Of a stretch of 64,000 nt of DNA, positions 36,866 to 45,258 are shown in pieces. The translations under genes were made by a program, and so were the position numbers. The notes beneath the pieces are model-generated. The model was not told the DNA's origin. It searched no databases and saw nothing but the letters and a program-made list of their open reading frames with translations. This DNA is from Clostridium beijerinckii HUN142 (GTDB lineage Bacteria > Bacillota > Clostridia > Clostridiales > Clostridiaceae): positions 138,490-202,489 of the forward strand of contig NZ_KK211335.1 in NCBI RefSeq assembly GCF_000621745.1, in the 5' to 3' direction. Each line of letters opens with the position of its first letter. Position 1 is the first letter of the stretch.

Positions 36866-38035
36866 ATGTATAAAAACATAGCGTTTATACCAGTAAGAGG
36901 AGGAAGCAAGTCTATTCCATTAAAGAATATTAAGTTATTAATGGGGAGGCCGCTTGTATACTGGACTTTAGATGCAGCAGTGGAATGTAAGTGCATAGAT
37001 AAGGTATTTGTTTCAACCGATAGTGATTCAATTAAAGACGTTGTCATGAAATATGGATCTGATAAAATTGAAATAATTGGTCGTTCAAAGGAAACAGCAG
37101 AAGATACTTCAACTACTGAATCGGCTATGCTTGAATTTGCAGATAAATTTGATTTTGAAAATATAGTTCTTATACAGGCTACTTCACCGCTTTTGACTGT
37201 AAATGATATAAGCAATGGTTTTAAAAAGTTTACTAATGAAAAATACGATGCTGTCTTTTCAGCAGTAAGACAAAAAAGATTTATATGGGAAAAAGGCGTA
37301 GATAATTCTTTTTATCCTAAAAATTATAATCCTTTAAGTAGGCCAAGAAGGCAAGAGTTTGAAGGATATCTTGTTGAAAATGGAGCTTTTTATATTACAA
37401 AAAAAGAATCACTTTTAGAATCCAAGTGCAGAATGTCGGGTAAATTCGGCGTTGTTGAGATGAGTGAAGAATCTTATTTCGAAATAGATGAAGAAAGTGA
37501 TTGGGTTATCATTGAAGAATTATTAAGAAAAAGAAAATCAGAGAATTTCAAATATAGTGATATTTTGAAGAATATAAAAATGCTTATAACAGATAGCGAT
37601 GGAGTCCTAACAGATGGGGGAATGTATTATTCCGAAAAAGGTGACGAGTTGAAAAAGTTTAATACAAGAGATGGCATGGCATTTGAACTTTTAAGAGAAA
37701 ATGGAATCAAAACAGCTATAGTAACTGGTGAAAAAGTTGATATGGTAAAAAGAAGAGCTGATAAATTAAAAATAGATTATGTATATCTTGGAGCAAAAGA
37801 TAAATTAAAGATAATTAGAGAGATTGCCGATATTAATAATCTAGAACTTAATGAAATAGTTTATATTGGTGATGACATAAATGATTTAGAGGCAATACAA
37901 AGTGTGGGTTTTGGATGCTCGGTTTTTGATGGAGTAGAAAAGGTAAAACAAGCATCAAATTATATCACTAATGCAAAAGGCGGATCGGGGGCAGTACGAG
38001 AAATTACAGATTTAATACTTAGATATAGGACTTAA
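36866..38035 (+). CDS. neuA: NeuA CMP-nonulosonate cytidylyltransferase fused to KdsC-like HAD phosphatase
   Basis: A 389-residue two-domain protein. Residues 1-225 are a CMP-sialate synthetase: FIPVRGGSKSIPLKNIKLL, VSTDSDSIKDV, LIQATSPLL, and the ENGAFYIT strand. Residues ~235-389 are a KdsC-type HAD phosphatase: LITDSDGVLTDGG with Asp243 and Asp245 intact, NTRDGMAFELL, VTGEK and IVYIGDDINDLEA. The fused phosphatase suggests that the NeuB product is a 9-phosphate that must be dephosphorylated before CMP activation. This gene directly follows neuB. Animal CMAS has a similar two-domain order. Confidence 0.88.
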   Translation: MYKNIAFIPVRGGSKSIPLKNIKLLMGRPLVYWTLDAAVECKCIDKVFVSTDSDSIKDVVMKYGSDKIEIIGRSKETAEDTSTTESAMLEFADKFDFENIVLIQATSPLLTVNDISNGFKKFTNEKYDAVFSAVRQKRFIWEKGVDNSFYPKNYNPLSRPRRQEFEGYLVENGAFYITKKESLLESKCRMSGKFGVVEMSEESYFEIDEESDWVIIEELLRKRKSENFKYSDILKNIKMLITDSDGVLTDGGMYYSEKGDELKKFNTRDGMAFELLRENGIKTAIVTGEKVDMVKRRADKLKIDYVYLGAKDKLKIIREIADINNLELNEIVYIGDDINDLEAIQSVGFGCSVFDGVEKVKQASNYITNAKGGSGAVREITDLILRYRT

Positions 38036-38048
38036 GGAGAATTCTCGG

Positions 38049-38933
38049 ATGAACTGTTTATTATGCGGAAGCGAAAAGACTACTATTGTTGATACCAAAA
38101 TAAGAAATGTAAAAACCGATTCAATAAAGGTATACATATGTAAGAAATGCGGTGTTCATTTTTTAAATCCTCGACTTACTGAAGAAGAATTAGAGGAATA
38201 TTATAATGGTGAATATAGAAAAGAATATACCGAAAAAGAATATTATTCACGAGAAAAGTTAGAAGAGTTTTTTAAAAAATCTTTACCAGAAGCAACAGTA
38301 AGAATTAACAGAGTGAAGCAGTATATAAATAAAGAAGATGAGATTCTTGAAATTGGTTGTTCTTCTGGATACTTTTTGTATGACATAAGAAACAAAGTAA
38401 AAACGGTTTACGGAACAGAATGGGATGAAAATAACTTAAGATATTGCAAGGAATTAGGGATAAATGTTGCTAAAAATCCACCTGATTTTCATAAAAAATT
38501 TGATAAGATATTTTTATTTCATGTGTTAGAACATATAAAAAATCCAATAAGTTTTATGAAATCATTGAAGGAGCAAATGAAAGATGATAATTCAATGATT
38601 TTTATAGAAGTTCCAAACAATCAGGATATATTGCTTAATGAATATGATATACCTGAGTTTAAAAGTTTTTATTATCAGTCTGCTCATTTATGGTATTTTA
38701 ATACTACTAGTTTATCATATGTTTTAAATGAAGCAGGATATGAATTTGAAATTCATAATATTCAACGATATGATATTTCAAATCATCTTTATTGGTTAAA
38801 ACATAGAAATCCAGGTGGCCAGGAATATTTTAATGAAATATTTAATGATGAGTTAAAAAAATCTTATGTTGATAATTTGATTAATACAAATAGAAATGAT
38901 ACATTATTTGCAATAGCTTATAAAAATAAATAA
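38049..38933 (+). CDS. SAM-dependent methyltransferase with N-terminal zinc ribbon
   Basis: A 294-residue protein. The N-terminal CLLCGSEKTT and ICKKCGVHF form a zinc-binding CxxC pair, as in many sugar methyltransferases. The class I core has ILEIGCSSGYFLYDIR (SAM loop I) and KIFLFHVLEHIKNPISFM. The type occurs in C- and O-methyltransferases of deoxysugar and surface-glycan pathways. It probably modifies the nonulosonic acid or another flagellin sugar. It is 13 bases after neuA with GGAG just upstream, so it belongs to the same operon. Confidence 0.8.
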   Translation: MNCLLCGSEKTTIVDTKIRNVKTDSIKVYICKKCGVHFLNPRLTEEELEEYYNGEYRKEYTEKEYYSREKLEEFFKKSLPEATVRINRVKQYINKEDEILEIGCSSGYFLYDIRNKVKTVYGTEWDENNLRYCKELGINVAKNPPDFHKKFDKIFLFHVLEHIKNPISFMKSLKEQMKDDNSMIFIEVPNNQDILLNEYDIPEFKSFYYQSAHLWYFNTTSLSYVLNEAGYEFEIHNIQRYDISNHLYWLKHRNPGGQEYFNEIFNDELKKSYVDNLINTNRNDTLFAIAYKNK

Positions 38934-38954
38934 CTCTTAAATTGCGGAGGAACT

Positions 38955-39305
38955 ATGAATAATAATAAAATTGAAGTATTGGAGACTGCGAGTAAATATA
39001 TAGTAAATCTTAAAATGGGGATAAATAAAGCAGTAGAATATTATCAAGAGGGTCGAGAAAATGAGGCGTGTAATTTAATAATACCAATTACAGAAGGCAT
39101 GGAATGGTTAAATAATGCTATTCGTCTTACATCGGAGATACAAAAAGAACCAATATCTTTTGATGTTATGAATGGAAAATTGGTTGAAGTCTTAGAGGCA
39201 TTCGAAAACTCTGATTATATTCTAGTTGGAGATTTGTTAGAATATGAAATAATGCCAATAATTCAAAGAATAGAAGAAATAGTAAATAAAACTATTAATA
39301 ACTAA
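38955..39305 (+). CDS. Small helical protein of unknown function at end of the nonulosonic operon
   Basis: A 116-residue protein, likely all helical (YIVNLKMGINKAVEYYQEGR, then LVEVLEAFENSDYILVGDLL). I recognise no named family with confidence. Proteins of this size and helix pattern often end clostridial flagellin-glycosylation operons. It has a GGAGG ribosome site and is followed by a strong terminator, so it is a real gene and the last of its transcript. Confidence 0.7.
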   Translation: MNNNKIEVLETASKYIVNLKMGINKAVEYYQEGRENEACNLIIPITEGMEWLNNAIRLTSEIQKEPISFDVMNGKLVEVLEAFENSDYILVGDLLEYEIMPIIQRIEEIVNKTINN

Positions 39306-39325
39306 TAATGATTTTGATTTTATTT

Positions 39326-39370
39326 AAATAGCACCAATAAAATTTGAAAAAGTTTTATTGGTGCTATTTT
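39326..39370. terminator. Strong (bidirectional-looking) terminator
   Basis: AATAGCACCAATAAAA (39327-39342) pairs with TTTTATTGGTGCTATT (39353-39368), about 16 bp, with A and T runs on both sides. It ends the Maf-neuB-neuA transcript. Confidence 0.93.
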
Positions 39371-39416
39371 TAAAATATTATTGATAATGTTGCCTAATAG
39401 TGATTCTAGTAGATGT

Positions 39417-39443
39417 TAAAGATATCGGACATAATCACGATAA
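39417..39443 (+). promoter_or_regulatory. SigD-type promoter for TPR-glycosyltransferase
   Basis: TAAA (39417-39420), 15 bases, CACGATAA (39436-39443). It shares ACGATAA and spacing with the flgM promoter. It lies 70 bases upstream of the start. A TATAAT also occurs nearer the gene without a good -35. Confidence 0.62.
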
Positions 39444-39512
39444 TTATATATAGTTAACTTATGCAAAGTATAATAGAACATACAAATTAAACGGATTTCA
39501 AAGGAGAAAATT

Positions 39513-40559
39513 ATGATTAGCATTTGTATGATAGTAAAAGATGAAAGTAGAATACTAGAAAATTCTTTAAAAAATATAAGTAAATATGGTTATGAGATAA
39601 TAATTGTAGATACGGGTTCAAAAGATAATACTAAAGAGATAGCTAACAAATATACAGATAAGGTTTATGATTTTAAATGGGAAAATGACTTCAGTATGGC
39701 AAGAAATTTTTCTATTAGTAAAGCAAGTAATGACTTGATATTGGTTGTAGATGCTGATGAAGTGATAGTAGAACTTGATAAACAATTATTGAAATGTAAT
39801 ATTAATAAACATATGGTTGGTAGAATACTTAGAATAAATAAATATTCAAGAGGTCAAGATGAATTTAAATATAATGAAAGAGTTAATAGATTTTTTTGTA
39901 AAAATGAATTTAAGTATGAAGGCAGTATCCATGAGCAAGTTGTTTCAAAAAATGGAAAAAACTATTTAACATATAATATACCAATAACTATGGAGCATTT
40001 TGGTTATGAAGATGATGAAATAAAAAGAAAAGATAAAACTAAGAGAAATATTGAGTTGTTAAAAGTAGAATTAGAGAGTAAAGGGAAAGATCCATACATA
40101 TTATATCAATTAGGCAAAAGTTATTATATGGAGAGTAATTATCAAATGGCAGAATTCTATTTTAATAAGGCTTTAGATTTTGATTTAGATACAAATCTAG
40201 AATATGTGCAAGATATGATAGAAAGTTTAGGATATGCATTAATTAATGAAAAGAAATATGAAGAGTCTATGAAGCTTCTAGGAGTATACTCGGAATTCAG
40301 TTCTTCGGCAGATTTTGTTTTTTTAGTTGGTCTTATTTATATGAACAATGGGTATTTTGATAAGGCAGTAAAAGAATTTAAAAATGCAAAAAAATATGAA
40401 GAGTGCAAAATTCAAGGGATAAATGATTATCTCGCTAATTATAACATTGGTGTGGTGTTAGAATGCTTAGGTAATGAGAAAGAAGCTATTAAATATTATA
40501 AAAAAAGTATAACTTATAAATTATCTAAAGAACGTATAAATTTATTAGAGGCAAAATAA
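39513..40559 (+). CDS. Family 2 glycosyltransferase with C-terminal TPR repeats
   Basis: A 348-residue protein. The N-terminal GT-A domain has ISICMIVKDESRILENSL, IIIVDTGSKDNT and a DxD-like VVDADEVI, then EGSIHEQV. From about 190 to the end are three or so TPR units (YILYQLGKSYYMESNYQMAE, VFLVGLIYMNNGYFDKAV, YNIGVVLECLGNEKEA). This GT2-TPR layout occurs in SunS-like and flagellin O-glycosyltransferases. Behind a SigD-like promoter, it would be made with flagellin and probably puts a first sugar on it. It has no operon partner: 190 bases follow before rfbF. Confidence 0.85.
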   Translation: MISICMIVKDESRILENSLKNISKYGYEIIIVDTGSKDNTKEIANKYTDKVYDFKWENDFSMARNFSISKASNDLILVVDADEVIVELDKQLLKCNINKHMVGRILRINKYSRGQDEFKYNERVNRFFCKNEFKYEGSIHEQVVSKNGKNYLTYNIPITMEHFGYEDDEIKRKDKTKRNIELLKVELESKGKDPYILYQLGKSYYMESNYQMAEFYFNKALDFDLDTNLEYVQDMIESLGYALINEKKYEESMKLLGVYSEFSSSADFVFLVGLIYMNNGYFDKAVKEFKNAKKYEECKIQGINDYLANYNIGVVLECLGNEKEAIKYYKKSITYKLSKERINLLEAK

Positions 40560-40634
40560 GGAATTAATTTAAAAGTTAGATATATTAGCCAATAATTAAA
40601 GTAGACAAGATGTTGGGAAGTATAAACAAAATTA

Positions 40635-40643
40635 TGATATAAT
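40635..40643 (+). promoter_or_regulatory. Candidate extended -10 promoter for the CDP-sugar operon
   Basis: TGATATAAT is an extended -10. TTGGGA (40613-40618) is a poor -35 at 19 bases. It lies ~105 bases upstream of rfbF. The call is tentative. Confidence 0.35.
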
Positions 40644-40749
40644 TATACATATATTGTGAGTTCAAGGAACTTTTTAAAATAAAATGTAAAATAAAAAGGA
40701 ATAATGATATTTATAGAATTATAATATTAAAAAAGTGATGGTGGTTGTT

Positions 40750-41523
40750 ATGAAAGTAGTTATTTTGGCAGGCGGACTTGGAACTAGGATTAGTGAAGAA
40801 AGTCATCTTAAACCAAAACCAATGATTGAAATTGGTGATTCTCCAATTTTATGGCATATATTAAAGTATTATTCATCGTACGGATTTAATGAATTTATTA
40901 TTTGTTGTGGATATAAGGGATATTGTATTAAGGAATATTTTGCAGATTATTATTTACATAGAAGTGATATTACATTTGATTTTTCAGATAATAATAATAT
41001 GGTAATACATAATAATATAGCAGAGCCTTGGAAGGTTACTGTAGTAGATACTGGCTTGGAGACTCAAACGGGTGGGAGAATTAAAAGAATTGAGAAATAT
41101 ATTAATAACGAAACATTTATGCTTACATACGGTGATGGCGTTTCTGATGTGAACTTAACTAAGCTCTATGAATTTCATAAGCAACAAGGGAAAATTGCAA
41201 CTATAACAGCTATACAGCCAGGGGGGAGATTTGGTGTATTAGATATTGATAATAATCACCAAATTAATAAATTTGCAGAAAAAACAAAAGAAGATGGAGG
41301 CTGGATTAATGGTGGATTCATGGTGTTAGAACCAGAGATATTTAAATATATAAATGATGATATGACTGTTTTTGAAAGAGAGCCATTAGAAAGTTTAGCA
41401 AGAGAAAAACAGCTAATGGCATATAAGCATGATGGTTTTTGGAAGTGCATGGATACACTAAGAGATAAAGAAACATTAGAATACCTATGTAAAATAAAAA
41501 ATGCACCATGGATAAGATGGTAA
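40750..41523 (+). CDS. rfbF: Glucose-1-phosphate cytidylyltransferase
   Basis: A 257-residue nucleotidyltransferase, the exact usual length of RfbF: MKVVILAGGLGTRISEESHL, KPMIEIGDSPILWHILKYYS, YGDGVSDVNLTKL, and a GGWINGGFMVLEP loop. It makes CDP-glucose from CTP and glucose-1-phosphate, the entry to CDP-deoxysugars. I use the ATG at 40750; in-frame GTG at 40735 and ATG at 40738 are upstream, but the GGTGG site falls between. It opens the branched-sugar gene set. Confidence 0.93.
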   Translation: MKVVILAGGLGTRISEESHLKPKPMIEIGDSPILWHILKYYSSYGFNEFIICCGYKGYCIKEYFADYYLHRSDITFDFSDNNNMVIHNNIAEPWKVTVVDTGLETQTGGRIKRIEKYINNETFMLTYGDGVSDVNLTKLYEFHKQQGKIATITAIQPGGRFGVLDIDNNHQINKFAEKTKEDGGWINGGFMVLEPEIFKYINDDMTVFEREPLESLAREKQLMAYKHDGFWKCMDTLRDKETLEYLCKIKNAPWIRW

Positions 41524-41550
41524 ATTGGAACCATAGAATGGAGGGATATA

Positions 41551-42645
41551 ATGATTACTAAGTCATTAGAAGTAGATTTACAATATACATATAACAAATT
41601 ATCAGAGGAAGAAATTAATAAATTAACTGATTCAACTATCCTAATAACAGGTTGTGCTGGATTTTTAGGATATTATTTTATCCACTTTTTATATAAGTTT
41701 AAGGATGATTTAAAATTAAAGAAGGTTGTTTGTCTTGATAATTTCATGCTGGGCTATCCAAAATGGATAGACGAAATTGGAAAAGATAAAAGATTTGAAG
41801 TTAAAAAGTTTGATATTATTAAAGATAAAATAAGTGATATAGAGGAAGCAGATACTGTAGACTTTATTATACATATGGCGTCTATTGCATCTCCGATATT
41901 TTATAGAAAATATCCTATTGAAACATTAGATGCTAATATATGGGGGTTAAGAAGCCTTCTTGATTATTATGCTGAAAAAGAGATTAAAGGATTTCTTTTC
42001 TTCTCATCAAGTGAACTTTATGGTGATCCATCACCAGAGGCTGTACCTACATCTGAAGAATATTATGGATATGTATCAGCAACAGGACCACGTTCATGTT
42101 ATGATGAATCGAAGCGTTTTGGAGAGACTATGTGCATGCTTTTTGCAGAAAAATACAACATGCCAATTGGAGTAGCAAGACCATTTAACAATTATGGTCC
42201 AGGTATGAAGCTTAATGATAAACGAGTACCAGCAGATTTTGCTAAAAATATAATTGATGGAAACAATATTGCTATATTATCAAATGGGAGTCCAACAAGA
42301 ACTTTTTGTTATATAGCAGATTCTATAGCTGGATATTTTAAGGTTATGTTACACGGAAAATATGATTATTTTAATATTGGTATAGAAAAACCTGAAATTA
42401 CAATTACACAATTAGCAGAGATTTATAAAAAAGCAGGAAAAGAAATTTTCGATTATACAGGAGAGGTAATATTTAATTCATCAGAAGATAAAGATTATTT
42501 AACTAATAACCCACAAAGAAGATGTCCTAGTATTGATAAAGCTAGAAACATTTTAGACTATAATCCAGAAATCTATGTAGAAGATGGTGTATACAGATTT
42601 TTAAGATTTATAAAAGAAAGTACTGAGGATAATTTAATATGGTAA
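41551..42645 (+). CDS. NAD-dependent SDR, UDP-glucuronate-decarboxylase-like
   Basis: A 364-residue extended SDR. NAD loop ILITGCAGFLGYYF, then VVCLDNFMLGYPKW, SSSELYGDPSPEAVP, catalytic YDESKRFGE and ARPFNNYGPGM. The pattern (DNF, ELYGDP, YDESKR, FNNYGP) is that of UDP-glucuronate decarboxylases rather than of the CDP-glucose 4,6-dehydratase RfbG, which normally follows rfbF. With the dehydrogenase encoded next, it could oxidise and decarboxylate a CDP-hexuronate to a 4-keto-pentose. Substrate is an inference. Its last 7 bases overlap the next start. Confidence 0.82.
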   Translation: MITKSLEVDLQYTYNKLSEEEINKLTDSTILITGCAGFLGYYFIHFLYKFKDDLKLKKVVCLDNFMLGYPKWIDEIGKDKRFEVKKFDIIKDKISDIEEADTVDFIIHMASIASPIFYRKYPIETLDANIWGLRSLLDYYAEKEIKGFLFFSSSELYGDPSPEAVPTSEEYYGYVSATGPRSCYDESKRFGETMCMLFAEKYNMPIGVARPFNNYGPGMKLNDKRVPADFAKNIIDGNNIAILSNGSPTRTFCYIADSIAGYFKVMLHGKYDYFNIGIEKPEITITQLAEIYKKAGKEIFDYTGEVIFNSSEDKDYLTNNPQRRCPSIDKARNILDYNPEIYVEDGVYRFLRFIKESTEDNLIW

Positions 42646-43880
42646 CAGTTTTTGGATTGGGATTTGTAGGACTTACAACAGCCTTAGGATTTGCTCATTT
42701 AGGCTATACAGTATATGGGGTTGATGTTGATGAAAAACGTAAAGGTACACTAAGAAGTGGACAAATACCATTTTTTGAACCATATATGGAAGATGTGTTA
42801 AATGAACATCTTGATAAGAATTTCTTTGTGACAGATGATATTGAAGAAGCAATAAAAAATAGTGAGTATGTATTTTACTGTGTTGGGACTCCATATGGAG
42901 AAATGGGAAGTGCAGATTTAACTTATTTATTTTCAGCTATCGATACAACTGTTGATGCAATTAAGGATGAAAAGTTTAGAGTGTTGGTCACAAAATCAAC
43001 AATACCACCATCAACTACAGCTGAAAAGATATATCCATATGTGAAATCAAAAGGAAAAATAGCGGATAATATTGGAGTTGCAAATAACCCTGAATTTTTA
43101 AGAGAAGGGCATTGCTGGGAAGACTTTATAGAAGCAGATAGAATTGTTCTTGGATGTAATGATGGAAGATCTAAGGAAATGCTATTAGATCTCTATAGAG
43201 ATATGAATATACCTATTAAGTGCGTATCCCATTCTACAGGTGAATTTATAAAATATTTATCAAATACTCTTTTAGCTACTTTAATTAGTTACTCAAATGA
43301 GATGTCTCAAGTAGCAGATAGTATTGGTGGAATAGAAATTGCAGAAGCATTTAAGATTCTACATATGGATAAGCGTTGGAACAATTGTGATATGACTTCA
43401 TATGTATATCCGGGCTGTGGATATGGTGGATATTGTCTTCCAAAGGATACAAGTGCTTTGTATTCTCAAGCTAAAGCTAAGGGGTTTGAACCTCAAATAT
43501 TAAAAAATGTAATAAGTACAAATGATAATATTTCAAAGGCTATAGTAAAAAAGATTACTAGTGGACTGAATAGAGATCAAGCAATAGGAATTCTTGGATT
43601 ATCTTTTAAACCAGAATCTGATGATGTAAGAGATACGCCAGCGGCTAAAATTATTAAAGCAATGATTGAAGCTGGTTATAAGAATATATATACATATGAC
43701 CCAATAGCTATAAAAGAATTCAAAGAAAAATATCCGAGTATCATTGTAAATTATTGCGATAGTGCTAAGGAAGTTTATGATAATTCAGAAGTTATAGCAG
43801 TTGTCACAGCTTGGGAAGAATTTAAGAAGATCAAAGAATTTGGCGATAAGAAAATTATAGATTGCAGATATATGCTTTAG
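42639..43880 (+). CDS. UDP-glucose/GDP-mannose 6-dehydrogenase family enzyme
   Basis: A 413-residue protein: NAD-binding VFGLGFVGLTTALGFAHLGY, then NPEFLREGHCWEDF, the catalytic cysteine in PGCGYGGYCLPKDT, and LGLSFKPESDDVRDTPA in the C-terminal domain. It oxidises a nucleotide-hexose at C6 to the hexuronate in two NAD steps. Placed after rfbF and a decarboxylase-like SDR, the likely substrate is CDP-glucose, although UDP-glucose is the family norm. The start overlaps the previous stop. Confidence 0.88.
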   Translation: MVTVFGLGFVGLTTALGFAHLGYTVYGVDVDEKRKGTLRSGQIPFFEPYMEDVLNEHLDKNFFVTDDIEEAIKNSEYVFYCVGTPYGEMGSADLTYLFSAIDTTVDAIKDEKFRVLVTKSTIPPSTTAEKIYPYVKSKGKIADNIGVANNPEFLREGHCWEDFIEADRIVLGCNDGRSKEMLLDLYRDMNIPIKCVSHSTGEFIKYLSNTLLATLISYSNEMSQVADSIGGIEIAEAFKILHMDKRWNNCDMTSYVYPGCGYGGYCLPKDTSALYSQAKAKGFEPQILKNVISTNDNISKAIVKKITSGLNRDQAIGILGLSFKPESDDVRDTPAAKIIKAMIEAGYKNIYTYDPIAIKEFKEKYPSIIVNYCDSAKEVYDNSEVIAVVTAWEEFKKIKEFGDKKIIDCRYML

Positions 43881-43906
43881 TCTATATTTTGAGAGGTGGT
43901 AGCGTT

Positions 43907-45223
43907 TTGGAAAAAGAAAAGATTTTAGAACTTGTAAAAGAATACTATAAAGAAAATCATGAAAAAGAAGCTTATAAAATCGGTGATAGGATTAATTATG
44001 CAGGACGTGTGTATGATGAAGAAGAAATGTGTAATTTAGTAGATTCAGCATTAGATTTTTGGTTGACAGCTGGAAAATATACAGATGAATTTGAAAAGGG
44101 ATTAGCTAATTATTTAAATGTTGCATATTGTTCATTAGTTAATTCAGGTTCATCAGCAAATCTTCTTGCTATTATGGCATTAACATCGCAACTATTAGGG
44201 GATAGAAGAGTTAAGCGTGGTGATGAAATTATAACAGTAGCAGCAGCTTTCCCTACAACAGTTGCTCCTATTATTCAATGTGGAGCAGTTCCTGTATTTG
44301 TAGATATTGAAATTCCTTCATATAATTTAGATATTTCAATGCTAGAAGAGGCTTTATCAGATAAAACAAAAGCAGTATTTATTGCGCATAGCTTAGGTAA
44401 TATTTTTGATTTGCAAATAATTAAGAATTTTTGTAATAAACATAACTTATGGCTTGTGGAAGATAACTGTGATGCCTTAGGTGGAGAATATGAAATAAAT
44501 GGAGAAACAAAGCTAACTGGAACTATTGGAGATATAGGAACATCTAGCTTTTACCCAGCACATCAAATGACTATGGGTGAAGGCGGGGCAGTGTATACAA
44601 GTAATTCATTATTAAATAAGATAATACGTTCTATGAGAGATTGGGGACGTGATTGTGTATGTTCTGGCGGACAAGATGATACATGTAATAGAAGATTTAA
44701 GGGTCAATATGGAACATTGCCAGTTGGATATGATCATAAATATGTTTATTCACATTTAGGATATAATTTAAAAGCAACAGATATGCAAGCAGCTATAGGA
44801 GTAGCACAATTAAAAAAGCTTCCTAGCTTTGTTGAAAAACGTCGTGCAAATTGGGATTATTTAAGAGAAAATTTAAAAGGATTAGAAGAAAATATTGTAC
44901 TTCCAGAAAAAGAAGATAATGCGAACCCTTGTTGGTTTGGTTTTATAATCTCAGTAAAAGAAGAAAGTACTAAAACAAGGGATGAAATTGTAGCTTATCT
45001 TGAAAAATATAAAGTACAAACTAGGTCGTTATTTGCAGGTAATATTACAAGGCATCCATGTTTTGAAGGTTTGGTTAATGGAGAAGATTACAGAATAGTT
45101 GGAGAATTAAAAAATACAGATTTTGCTATGAATAATGCATTTTGGATTGGTGTGTATCCAGGAATGACAAAAGAAATGTTGGATGAGATGATAAAGAGAA
45201 TTAAAGAAAGTATAGAGAAATAA
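43907..45223 (+). CDS. rfbH: RfbH/E1-type CDP-4-keto-deoxysugar 3-dehydrase (PMP, Fe-S)
   Basis: A 438-residue DegT-fold enzyme (E1 is 437). The usual PLP lysine is replaced by histidine in SSFYPAHQMTMGEGGA, the mark of E1-type dehydrases that use PMP. The [2Fe-2S] ligand pattern is kept: DNCDALGG, then 61 residues later C-x-C-x7-C in RDCVCSGGQDDTCNRRF (E1 has 57). It removes the C3 hydroxyl of a CDP-4-keto sugar. The start is TTG at 43907 with GAGAGGTGG upstream; an earlier in-frame start at 43862 lies inside the previous gene. No separate E3-type reductase gene is seen here. Confidence 0.9.
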   Translation: MEKEKILELVKEYYKENHEKEAYKIGDRINYAGRVYDEEEMCNLVDSALDFWLTAGKYTDEFEKGLANYLNVAYCSLVNSGSSANLLAIMALTSQLLGDRRVKRGDEIITVAAAFPTTVAPIIQCGAVPVFVDIEIPSYNLDISMLEEALSDKTKAVFIAHSLGNIFDLQIIKNFCNKHNLWLVEDNCDALGGEYEINGETKLTGTIGDIGTSSFYPAHQMTMGEGGAVYTSNSLLNKIIRSMRDWGRDCVCSGGQDDTCNRRFKGQYGTLPVGYDHKYVYSHLGYNLKATDMQAAIGVAQLKKLPSFVEKRRANWDYLRENLKGLEENIVLPEKEDNANPCWFGFIISVKEESTKTRDEIVAYLEKYKVQTRSLFAGNITRHPCFEGLVNGEDYRIVGELKNTDFAMNNAFWIGVYPGMTKEMLDEMIKRIKESIEK

Positions 45224-45258
45224 TTCCTTTGGATTTAATGAGAAAGGATGAAATATAA

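Noticed and set aside
40681..40749. SigD promoter before rfbF
   Set aside because: A TAAA and a GATAT are present but the spacing is about 12-14 bases and the -10 box matches poorly.
41551..42645. RfbG, CDP-glucose 4,6-dehydratase
   Set aside because: It follows rfbF as rfbG would, but the motifs (DNF near strand 2, SSSELYGDP, FNNYGP) are closer to the UDP-glucuronate decarboxylase group. I kept the broader call.
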